Part shown: positions 1-8,332 of the stretch, piece by piece
Layout: each line of letters opens with the position of its first letter
Numbering within the stretch: the first letter of the stretch is position 1
Assembly (NCBI RefSeq): GCF_003131205.1
Contig: NZ_QFFY01000001.1
Span: 1,669,498-1,733,497, forward strand
From: Occallatibacter savannae
Lineage (GTDB): Bacteria; Acidobacteriota; Terriglobia; Terriglobales; Acidobacteriaceae
Direction: 5' to 3'
DNA: 64,000 nt
Notes under the pieces: model-generated
Database searches by the model: none
What the model was told of the DNA's origin: nothing
The model's input: the letters and a program-made list of their open reading frames with translations, nothing else
Program-made: the position numbers and the translations under genes

Positions 1-546
1 GTCCTGCGCGCCCCAATCGTCTGCGGAGCTGCGGTTAATCACGTCCCAGCGGAGATAGTTGACTGGAATGACCTGCGGAGGAACCACCGGCTCCTTGGTG
101 ATGGGCCACTGCACCTGCCATCTGCCGCCGTTGTTGACGAGATGGAGATCGCGGGAGCTTGGCGAGGGCCCGACGACGGTGGACCACTGCATCTTGAGGC
201 GTACGTCAGCCTCGCTGTCGGATGCGTGAAGCGGCTGGACCTGGAAGTCACTGAGTGTTGCGTAGGTGCGAAGGTCAGGCCAGCCGCTGGTGAGGTCGCG
301 GTGGAACTGCTGCTCGCTGAACTCGCCTTTGTTGGCGAGGCTATCGTAGGCGCGCTGATAGGCGTTGGCGCGAATCTGCTCACCCAGCGAGCGAACCGCT
401 GCTTCGGGAGTACCTGCCGAGGTGGAGAACTGCTCTCCGCTGGAAAAAGCGGCAGCAGCTTTGTTCGGCCAGAGGGTTCCAATTACGACTAGAGCTACAG
501 TTGCGCCGGCGAGTGCAATTGCCAGCAGTCTTCCTCCGTTGCTCAC
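1..546 (-). CDS. Hypothetical secreted/membrane-anchored protein, partial (runs off the window start); GTG start
   Basis: Minus-strand frame from GTG at 546 reads VSNGGRLLAIALAGATVALVVIGTLWPNKAAAAFSSGEQFSTSAGTPEAAVRSLGEQIRANAYQRAYDSLANKGEFSEQQFHRDL..., open to the window edge; the GTG overlaps the TGA of the upstream gene (GTGA). Absent from the supplied ORF track. Confidence 0.75.
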   Translation of the reverse strand, partial: MSNGGRLLAIALAGATVALVVIGTLWPNKAAAAFSSGEQFSTSAGTPEAAVRSLGEQIRANAYQRAYDSLANKGEFSEQQFHRDLTSGWPDLRTYATLSDFQVQPLHASDSEADVRLKMQWSTVVGPSPSSRDLHLVNNGGRWQVQWPITKEPVVPPQVIPVNYLRWDVINRSSADDWGAQD

Positions 547-2300
547 GATGCCAACCTCCCTGGTACGTATTCCTCCTCGGCTGGAGAAGGGAAAGCGATG
601 CGGCTCTCCAAAGGACGGCGCTCCGGAATGAGCAGCACCAGGATTGCCAGAATGCTGCAGCCGAAGGGGAGAAGCCCCCACAGCAGTCCCTGCCAATGGG
701 GCGGAATTTGCGGAGCGTTGAGCGGCGTAGCCGGCGGCACCCCATCCTTGCTCCAGACGATGATGGTGTGGTCGTTGAGATTGTCGACGGGCCGCCAGCC
801 GGCGAAGGCCAGGAGCGGATCGTAGTAGTGATCGCGAACGAAGACCCACTTCAAACCGTAGTGGTCAGCGTGCTCGAGCATGGCGCGCAACGCATCGATG
901 CCGTTTTTGCCGAAGAACTTGGAACTGGTGAGCGTGCCGGCACCGTGGGCGGTGAGCTCGGGAAGCTGACGGGCGGAGTTCCACTCGCCGTCGACGCTGC
1001 CTGCATCGGTTTGCATGGCGAGACGCGCGATCTTGTTACCGAAGCCCAGCGTTATGTAGCGATAGTGATCGTGGCCATCGCGGTCGAGCCAGTCTGCGAC
1101 GGGCTTGGTGTCAAACTCCTGCGCATCGGGCGGATGAATTGTGGACCATGCGACGGCGAGGCCGCAGGTGAGCGCCGCGAGGGTGCAGATGGTGGCGATG
1201 GCGGGCGTCTTGAAGCGATCAATCAGCTCGGTGACGAGGACGCCGATGAAGGGCAGCGCAAGAAGCGTAGCCCAGTAGCTGAAGCGCTCCATGGTGATGA
1301 CTTCGCCAGCGCGACGAAGAACCAGCTGGCTGACGGGCGTGGTTCCGCCGAGACCGACGAGAAACGCAAGCCAGAAGCCTACCAGCAGCGGACGCAGCCT
1401 GTGGACTGCGGCTCCGCGCCAGAAGATAAACGGGAAGGCGAGGATGACTGCGCCGTAGGGAACGATGAAGTAGTTGAGTCCCCAGAACGGGCTGAGGATG
1501 TAGTTGGCACGGCTGGCGTGGGGGATGGGCTCCTGCGTGACAGGGTAGTGAATCAGCGCGATCCAGAAGGGCAGAAGGACGACGACGATGGCCGCAGTGA
1601 CGACAACGACGATTGCCACGGTGCGGGCAATGAGAGCCGCCGTCGAGGACCGCTCGGACTCGTCGCCTTCTTCGCGCTCCATGATGGCAAGGGCCACGAC
1701 GGGAAGGGCGAAGAAGAAGGATCCGAAGATCAGGGTTGCGTGGTGCGCGGCTGCGGCAGCGGCGAAGAGGACCGAAGCCTTGATGAATGCGCGCCACCTT
1801 CCGAAGCGAATCCACTCGAAGAGGAACGGCAAGGCGTTGAGGTAGATGGGCGCCGCCGATGTGGTGCCAAGCTGTCCGGCCGAGTAGACGAGGAAGCTCT
1901 CAGAACCGAGAAAGACGCTGGCGAGCGCCGCGAAGGATGCCGCACGCGGCGATACCCAGAGGAGCGAAAAACGGTAGACGCCGACGGCGAGCAGAAGGAT
2001 TGCGACCAGCTGTACCGCCATGTAGCCATACTCGAGTCCCGTAATGTGCGACAGGACTGCGATCCATTGCTGGGGCAGAGGCGGGTAGGTGGTCTGCGAG
2101 AATCCTGCATACCACTTCGTGTTCCACGGGTCGAACCAGTGCTGGAGATAGTGGGACGCGAAGAAGATGTGCTGATTGGTGTCGTACGACTTCAACGGCA
2201 GCTTCATCACCAAGAGCGGCAGGTGGACCAGCAAAACCGCCATCAGGATGAAAGAAAGTGGAATTGGACGTCTGGACAAGTGCGCTTCAGACTTCTGCAC
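543..2300 (-). CDS. Polytopic membrane protein (glycosyltransferase/6-pyruvoyl-tetrahydropterin-synthase-related type)
   Basis: 585-aa ORF, many hydrophobic helices, N-terminal YDTNQHIFFASHYLQHWFDPWNTKWYAGFSQTTYPPLPQQ resembling membrane glycosyltransferase-like proteins. Confidence 0.75.
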   Translation of the reverse strand: MQKSEAHLSRRPIPLSFILMAVLLVHLPLLVMKLPLKSYDTNQHIFFASHYLQHWFDPWNTKWYAGFSQTTYPPLPQQWIAVLSHITGLEYGYMAVQLVAILLLAVGVYRFSLLWVSPRAASFAALASVFLGSESFLVYSAGQLGTTSAAPIYLNALPFLFEWIRFGRWRAFIKASVLFAAAAAAHHATLIFGSFFFALPVVALAIMEREEGDESERSSTAALIARTVAIVVVVTAAIVVVLLPFWIALIHYPVTQEPIPHASRANYILSPFWGLNYFIVPYGAVILAFPFIFWRGAAVHRLRPLLVGFWLAFLVGLGGTTPVSQLVLRRAGEVITMERFSYWATLLALPFIGVLVTELIDRFKTPAIATICTLAALTCGLAVAWSTIHPPDAQEFDTKPVADWLDRDGHDHYRYITLGFGNKIARLAMQTDAGSVDGEWNSARQLPELTAHGAGTLTSSKFFGKNGIDALRAMLEHADHYGLKWVFVRDHYYDPLLAFAGWRPVDNLNDHTIIVWSKDGVPPATPLNAPQIPPHWQGLLWGLLPFGCSILAILVLLIPERRPLESRIAFPSPAEEEYVPGRLAS

Positions 2301-2596
2301 AGGTTCCTCTCATGGAAATCTTTCGGGTGAAAATCTAGCTCGGTGCCATGAAGTAAAAACCGCGCTGCAGCCCCCCGGTAGGTTTGAGCCTTTCTCCTTC
2401 GATTCACATTGAGGTGAGTTCGGTTGTATGGGAGGGCCAAAACTGCGGAAACGCTTGAGTTTGCTTCATGACCCAAACGGGTCAAGAGAGAACAATCCAG
2501 CCAACGCTTCCGGCCTGTTCTGGAATCTAACGAAGTAACCGTGAGTTCGCGGCTGTGTGAACTCCTGCAGTGAAAGAGCGGACTGGGTGAACTTAA

Positions 2597-5500
2597 TTGA
2601 AAGCTAGATTCCTGAATTCTGCCTATTTGGCGGTGTTGCTCGCCGTAGTCTGCAGTTCTTACGCGCAGACGTACCAGATCGGACCTGAAACTCAAAACCA
2701 AAATTCAAAGCCGGGACAGAAGCAATCGCAGAAGCAGACACCTGCGCAGGAGCCAAATCTTGGATTCGGCTCGAACATTGAGAACGCGCGGCTGGGGCGC
2801 GCGGCGGAACAGGCGTTGCAGCGCGGCGACAAGGTTCGCGCGTTGGAGTTTGCTCAAAGAGCGGCACAGGCGGCGCCGAATGATGCGCAGCTGTGGTTCC
2901 TGGTGGGATATGCGGCGCGCCTGAATGCGCGGTATCAGCAGTCGGCAGATGCGTATGCGCATGGGCTGCGGATCAATCCTTCTTCGCTGGAGGGGCTGTC
3001 GGGCCTTGCGCAGACCTACGCGGCGATGGGGAAAAACGACCAGGCGGAAAAGCTGCTGAAGCAGGTGCTGGCGGCAAGTCCGAAGCGGGCGAATGATGCG
3101 CTGGTGCTGGGCGATATCTACATGCGGTCGGGGGATTACAACTCCGCGCTCGATGCGCTGAACCAGGCGGAGCGGGCACATCCCGATGCGCGGTCAGAAT
3201 TGCTGATGGCCATCAGCTACGAGCACCTGAACAAGCCGGACATGGCGAACAGGTATCTGGAGGCGGCGAGGAAAAAGGCGCCGGACAATCCAGAGGTGCA
3301 GCGGGCGATGGCGGGGTACTACCGCGAAGAGGGCAAGTACGACCAAGCGGTTGCAGCGCTGAAGTCGATCAAGCATCCGCGGCCGGACGTGGTGGCGGAG
3401 TTGGCGTACACGTATCAGCTTGATGGGAAGCTCGATGAGTCGGCGCGCACGTATGCGCAGGCGGCGAACGCGGTGCCGAAAGATCTGAATCTGCAGTTGT
3501 CGGCGGCACAGGCTGCGGTGGCGGCGGGTACGACAGGGCAGGCTGACGCGTTTCTGCAGCGGGCAGCGACCATTGACGCGAATAACTACAGGCTCCACGC
3601 GATCAAGGGAGAGATTGCGCGTATTCACGATCAGGCCCCGGAAGCAATCAACGAGTACAAGACGGCGATTGCGCATCTTCCCGCAGAGCCGGTCGAGGGG
3701 CCGCTGTATGGAATTCAACTCCACATGAACCTCTCGGATCTGTACAAGTCGCAGCGTGACGATCAGGATTCGCAGCGCGAGGTGGCGACGGCGAAGGAGC
3801 AGATCGACAAGCTGAACGAGCAGGGTGCGAACAGAGCGCCATTCCTTCGGCTTCGGGCACAGGTGAAGCTTGCTTCGGGAGATCCGAATGGAGCGCTGGC
3901 CGATGTGAGAGATGCGCTGGCAATCGACAGCCGCAATCCGAGCGGGCTGCAGCTCAACGGCGACGTGCTGATGAAGCTGGGACGCACGGAAGAGGCGATT
4001 GCGACGTACAAGAAGATTCTGGCGATCGATGCGAAGAATCGTTTTGCGCTGACGTCTCTCGGCTATGCTTCGCGGGCGGCAGGACGCGACGAGGATGCGG
4101 AGAAGTATTTCCAGCGACTGACGCAGGTGGATCCCAACCTTTATGTCGGGTATGCGGCGCTTGGCGATCTGTACACCGCGCGCAAGAAATACAAACAGGC
4201 GGAGAGCGCGTATGCAAAGGCGTACGACCTGTCGCCGAAGAACGCGATGGTCGTTGCGGGTGCGATGAACGCGGCGATCGAGGCGCACGATCTGGGACTT
4301 GCCGGGAAGTGGATGGCGCGTTCCACGCCGGAGATGGCGAGCGAACCGCAGTTCCTGCGTGAAGAGGAGCGGTACTTGAGCTTCCGCGGGGATTATGAGC
4401 AGTCGGCTAAGGTCGCTCAACAGGCGATCAAGGTTCTGCCGCACGATCGCGACGTTGTCGTCTACCTGGGGTACGACCTTCTGCACATGGAGAAGTGGGA
4501 CGAGTTGCTGGCTCTGACGAAGCAGTACATGACCGTGCTGCCGAAGGAACCGGATATTCCGCTGCTCGAGGGATACGTCTACAAGCACCTGGGCAAGTCG
4601 GAAGAAGCGGAGCAGGATTTCACCGAGACGCTAAAGCGGGATCCGGAAGTTGTAACAGCTTATGTGAACCGCGGTTATATGCGGAACGACATGCATAAGG
4701 CAGATGCCGCGTCAGAGGACTTTGAAGCTGCGCTGAAGCGGGATCCGAAGAACGGCGAAGCCAATCTTGGACTTGCGTATGCCGATCTGAATCTGCACAA
4801 GTCGCAGGCCGCAATCCGCCACGCAAATCTCGCGGAGCAGATCATGGGCGACTCGAAGAACGTGCACGTAATTCGAGCCACTGCGTACGGACGCGAGGGC
4901 ATGCTGACCAAGGCGGCAGTCGAGTACAAGGCCGCGCTGAAGTTTACGCCTGACGATCCGGCGCTTCATCTTGGGCTGGCGGGAACGCTGTTCGGTGCGC
5001 GCCGATACCACGACGCGATTGATGAGCTGAAGGTGGCCGAGAAGTACGGCCCGGAGAATCCGGCGATTCCCGCGATGCTGGCACGTTCTTATGCGTTCCT
5101 GGGCCAGCGGGATCAGACCTTCCAGTATGTGCAAGTGGCGGAGAAACTCGCTGCTGCCGCACCGCCGCCGGATAATCCGTACGCGGAGTCGGTGCAGAGC
5201 GAGACGTTCATCTCCACCGGGCAGGCGCTGGCGGAACTCGGCGACCAGAAGGCCGCAATGGGACGGTATCGAAAGGCGTTGGAGCTGCCGCAGGCGAACC
5301 GCGTCAGTGTGAGACTTGCGATTGCACAGACGATGGCGCAGCAGGACCGGAACGATGACGCGCAGCGCGAAATTGCGCTGGCCATGATGGAAGCCGCATC
5401 GGGCGATTCCCTGCCCCCAACCGGCAGCCAGTACATCCAGGCTGCGGATATCTTCCGCTCTCTGCACGATTACGAGCTGTCGGAATCGTACATCGAGCAT

Positions 5501-6829
5501 GCCAAGGCCGCGGGAGCTCCCGACTCGTCTGTGCGTATCGGGCTTGCGAATACGTACCTGGCGCTGGGAGAGACCACGAAGGCGAATGCCGAGCTTTCGG
5601 CGATCAAGCGAGATGCGGAGAGCGCTCCGGACTATCAATACCTGCTGGCACAGGCGAATCTTTACCGGCAGCAGCATCGCAACGTGCAGGCGCTCACCTC
5701 GTTCGCACAGGCTTCGAATGCTGAAGGCGAAGACGAGTCTGCAACAACGAGCCTGCTGCAGGCAGGAGCGAACGAGGGGTTGCGGATCACCCCGCAGGTC
5801 AGCGTTTTGTCGGACTTTCTGATGGAGCCGATCTTCGAAGACTCGTCGGTCTACGTTCTGGATTCGAAGCTGGATGCGACGTTCGCGGTTCCGAGCACGA
5901 CGCCTTCCCTGCTGCCTCCGCCGCGCTCGCAGCTGCAGACGCAGTCGACGAATGCGTTCCATTTGCACTTGGGCAAGCTTCCGGAGCCGGGAGGATTCTT
6001 CCAGATCCGGAACAGTCGCGGTCAGATCTCAGTGCCTGCGACTAACTCGATTGCAAATCGTGACACGACGGATTGGACGCTGAATTTCGCGCTGAATCCG
6101 AGCGTGAACCTGGGCCGCAATGTGATGACCTTCAGCGGCGGCGTGCAAACGACGATCCGTCGTGATTCGCGTTCGCCGCACGAACTGAACCAGAATCTGC
6201 TGCGCACGTTCCTCTACATGGATACGAGCTCGTTCTTCAATGCGATTTCGGTGAACGGGTATCTGATCCGCGAGAGCGGTCCATTCACGGAGATCAACGA
6301 ACACTCGCGCGCTCTGGCGGGAGCATTGAACTTCCGGGTGGGCACACCGTGGGGCAAGAACACGCTTGTGACGGGCTGGGGAGCGAACGATCAGGTGTTT
6401 CACCCGAACGAGATCGAGGATTACCTTACGTCTTCGTACGTGGGGTGGGAGCATCGCTTCAATGAGCGGCTGATGGTGCGCGGGATGCTTGAAGATCTGC
6501 GGGCGTGGCGCGTGGTTCAGGGACGCTCCGCGATCGCACAGGATGTGCGTCCGGCGGCGTCGGTCGACTTCAGGCCGCGGAAGAACTGGGAAGTTCAGGC
6601 GAGCACCGCATTCTCGAGCCCGCGCAGTTTCCACGTTTACGACGCAACACAAAACGGATTTTTGGTTTCATACGCAAGACCGTTCAAGCGGAAGTTCCGC
6701 GACGACTCGGGCGAGCTGATGCTTCAATACCCCATCCGGTTCTCAGGCGGGGTGCAAACAGAGACTTTCTTCAATTTCCCGGGCGGACACAGCCAGATAC
6801 GGCCGTTCATCCAGGTAAGTATCTTCTAG
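2597..6829 (+). CDS. TPR-repeat protein with C-terminal putative outer-membrane beta-barrel (BcsC/PgaA-like organisation)
   Basis: Signal peptide MKARFLNSAYLAVLLAVVCSSYAQ, roughly 1000 aa of TPR-like repeats, then an alternating-hydrophobicity C-terminus ending in ...IRPFIQVSIF (terminal Phe). Confidence 0.8.
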   Translation: MKARFLNSAYLAVLLAVVCSSYAQTYQIGPETQNQNSKPGQKQSQKQTPAQEPNLGFGSNIENARLGRAAEQALQRGDKVRALEFAQRAAQAAPNDAQLWFLVGYAARLNARYQQSADAYAHGLRINPSSLEGLSGLAQTYAAMGKNDQAEKLLKQVLAASPKRANDALVLGDIYMRSGDYNSALDALNQAERAHPDARSELLMAISYEHLNKPDMANRYLEAARKKAPDNPEVQRAMAGYYREEGKYDQAVAALKSIKHPRPDVVAELAYTYQLDGKLDESARTYAQAANAVPKDLNLQLSAAQAAVAAGTTGQADAFLQRAATIDANNYRLHAIKGEIARIHDQAPEAINEYKTAIAHLPAEPVEGPLYGIQLHMNLSDLYKSQRDDQDSQREVATAKEQIDKLNEQGANRAPFLRLRAQVKLASGDPNGALADVRDALAIDSRNPSGLQLNGDVLMKLGRTEEAIATYKKILAIDAKNRFALTSLGYASRAAGRDEDAEKYFQRLTQVDPNLYVGYAALGDLYTARKKYKQAESAYAKAYDLSPKNAMVVAGAMNAAIEAHDLGLAGKWMARSTPEMASEPQFLREEERYLSFRGDYEQSAKVAQQAIKVLPHDRDVVVYLGYDLLHMEKWDELLALTKQYMTVLPKEPDIPLLEGYVYKHLGKSEEAEQDFTETLKRDPEVVTAYVNRGYMRNDMHKADAASEDFEAALKRDPKNGEANLGLAYADLNLHKSQAAIRHANLAEQIMGDSKNVHVIRATAYGREGMLTKAAVEYKAALKFTPDDPALHLGLAGTLFGARRYHDAIDELKVAEKYGPENPAIPAMLARSYAFLGQRDQTFQYVQVAEKLAAAAPPPDNPYAESVQSETFISTGQALAELGDQKAAMGRYRKALELPQANRVSVRLAIAQTMAQQDRNDDAQREIALAMMEAASGDSLPPTGSQYIQAADIFRSLHDYELSESYIEHAKAAGAPDSSVRIGLANTYLALGETTKANAELSAIKRDAESAPDYQYLLAQANLYRQQHRNVQALTSFAQASNAEGEDESATTSLLQAGANEGLRITPQVSVLSDFLMEPIFEDSSVYVLDSKLDATFAVPSTTPSLLPPPRSQLQTQSTNAFHLHLGKLPEPGGFFQIRNSRGQISVPATNSIANRDTTDWTLNFALNPSVNLGRNVMTFSGGVQTTIRRDSRSPHELNQNLLRTFLYMDTSSFFNAISVNGYLIRESGPFTEINEHSRALAGALNFRVGTPWGKNTLVTGWGANDQVFHPNEIEDYLTSSYVGWEHRFNERLMVRGMLEDLRAWRVVQGRSAIAQDVRPAASVDFRPRKNWEVQASTAFSSPRSFHVYDATQNGFLVSYARPFKRKFRDDSGELMLQYPIRFSGGVQTETFFNFPGGHSQIRPFIQVSIF

Positions 6830-6843
6830 GGGTTATAGCTAAG

Positions 6844-8265
6844 ATGAAAATTTGTCTAGTAGGAACGTTTCCCCCGAGCGGTCGACAACTCAACGAGTAC
6901 TCATTTCACATCGCGCGCGAACTGAAGAATCGTCCGGATGTGGAACTCACGATTCTGGCCGATGAACTCACGCAGTATGACTTCGCAACCGATGAGAATG
7001 GCAAACCCATTGAAGTGGGAGCGCAACCGGAACTGCCGGGGTTCAATGTCGTGCGGTGCTGGAAGTTCGCATCGATGTCGAATCCGGTTCGCCTCTTGAA
7101 TACGATTCGCGCGCTGAAGCCGGATATCGTCTGGTTCAATCTCGTTTTTTCATCGTTTGCGACGCCGGAGAATCCGGTTGCCGCTTTTGCAGGGTTGTCG
7201 ATCCCGGCGATGGTGCGCGCTGCCGGTTTCTATACGCACATTACGCTGCACCACATCATCGAGCATGTTGATTTTGCGGCGGCGGGAGTGAAGCGAGAGC
7301 GGCTGTATCAGCTCGGTTCGGATTTCGCAACACGCGCGCTGCTGCGCGCCAACTCGGTGACGGTGCTGCTGCCCGGGTACCGGCGCACACTGGTGAACAA
7401 GTACAACGCGCAGAATGTGCTGCTGGGAACGCATGGGACCTTCTCGTCGGAGCCTGAGCCGCCCGACTTCAGCAAGCGCGGGAATCCGCACCAGCGCATA
7501 TTGGCGATCGGGCACTGGGGAACTTACAAGCGGCTGGAGACGCTGATGGCGGCGTTCCAAATCGTGGTGAAGGAGGTGCCGGAGGCGAAGCTGGTGGTCG
7601 CGGGCGCTAACCACCACACGCGCGCCGGCTACTGGGAGTCGATTCGCGATGCGCAGCCACCGGAGCTTCCGATTGAGTTCAAGGGATACGTTGCGGAAGA
7701 GGCGATTCCGGATTTGTTCCAATCAACCTCGATCCTCGTACTGCCGTATGACTCGGCAACCGGATCGAGCGGCCCCGCGCACCAGGCGTGCGAGTTTGGA
7801 GTGCCGATTGTTTGCGCGGACATTCCCGACTTCCGCGGGATGGTGACTGATGAAGACATGGCGGTGCGCTTCTACGAGGTCGGCAACCACGAAGACCTTG
7901 CGCAGCAGCTCATCAAGATATTGAAGTCGCAGGAACTGCAGCACAGCATGGCGGAACAGAACTTCGCGGCCGGCGTTCAGATGACGATGAAGAACGTGAT
8001 CGCGAATTATTTGCGGTGGTTCAAGCTGCAGAAGGCGAAGAAGAAGATTCTGAACGGCATTTCTCCAGTTGGTTCGCACATTCCGTGGACACAGGCAATG
8101 CGCTCGAATGAACGTTCGCCGCACTGGGGACTGGAAGAGACTTTCCCCGATGAGAACGCTCATGCATCGCCTGTCCTGGTTGACGAGAACGCGAAGGCAG
8201 CGCCCCAGAAGGAGGGGGTGGAGGAGTACCAGGCTGCCAAGGCGGGAGCCTCAAAGCGCGCATAA
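6844..8265 (+). CDS. Glycosyltransferase, GT4/GT1-like
   Basis: MKICLVGTFPPSGRQLNEYSFHIARELKNRPD N-terminus; ILAIGHWGTYKRLETLMAAF and STSILVLPYDSATGSSGPAHQACEFGVPIVCADIPDF typical of GT-B enzymes; ATG at 6844 preferred over the track start at 6505. Confidence 0.8.
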   Translation: MKICLVGTFPPSGRQLNEYSFHIARELKNRPDVELTILADELTQYDFATDENGKPIEVGAQPELPGFNVVRCWKFASMSNPVRLLNTIRALKPDIVWFNLVFSSFATPENPVAAFAGLSIPAMVRAAGFYTHITLHHIIEHVDFAAAGVKRERLYQLGSDFATRALLRANSVTVLLPGYRRTLVNKYNAQNVLLGTHGTFSSEPEPPDFSKRGNPHQRILAIGHWGTYKRLETLMAAFQIVVKEVPEAKLVVAGANHHTRAGYWESIRDAQPPELPIEFKGYVAEEAIPDLFQSTSILVLPYDSATGSSGPAHQACEFGVPIVCADIPDFRGMVTDEDMAVRFYEVGNHEDLAQQLIKILKSQELQHSMAEQNFAAGVQMTMKNVIANYLRWFKLQKAKKKILNGISPVGSHIPWTQAMRSNERSPHWGLEETFPDENAHASPVLVDENAKAAPQKEGVEEYQAAKAGASKRA

Positions 8266-8332
8266 CGCAGGCATTTTGTATTTGCCGCGGTCGGTTTTAC
8301 GACGCCTCTACAGCAGAGCTGAGTTGACGTTC

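Noticed and set aside
501-2330. 609-aa plus-strand ORF
   Set aside because: Antisense to the convincing 585-aa membrane protein; low-complexity Arg/Glu/Asp-rich composition typical of high-GC shadow ORFs
3194-5968. Long minus-strand ORFs (3194-4588, 4712-5968)
   Set aside because: Arg-rich shadow frames opposite the TPR gene; no recognisable domains
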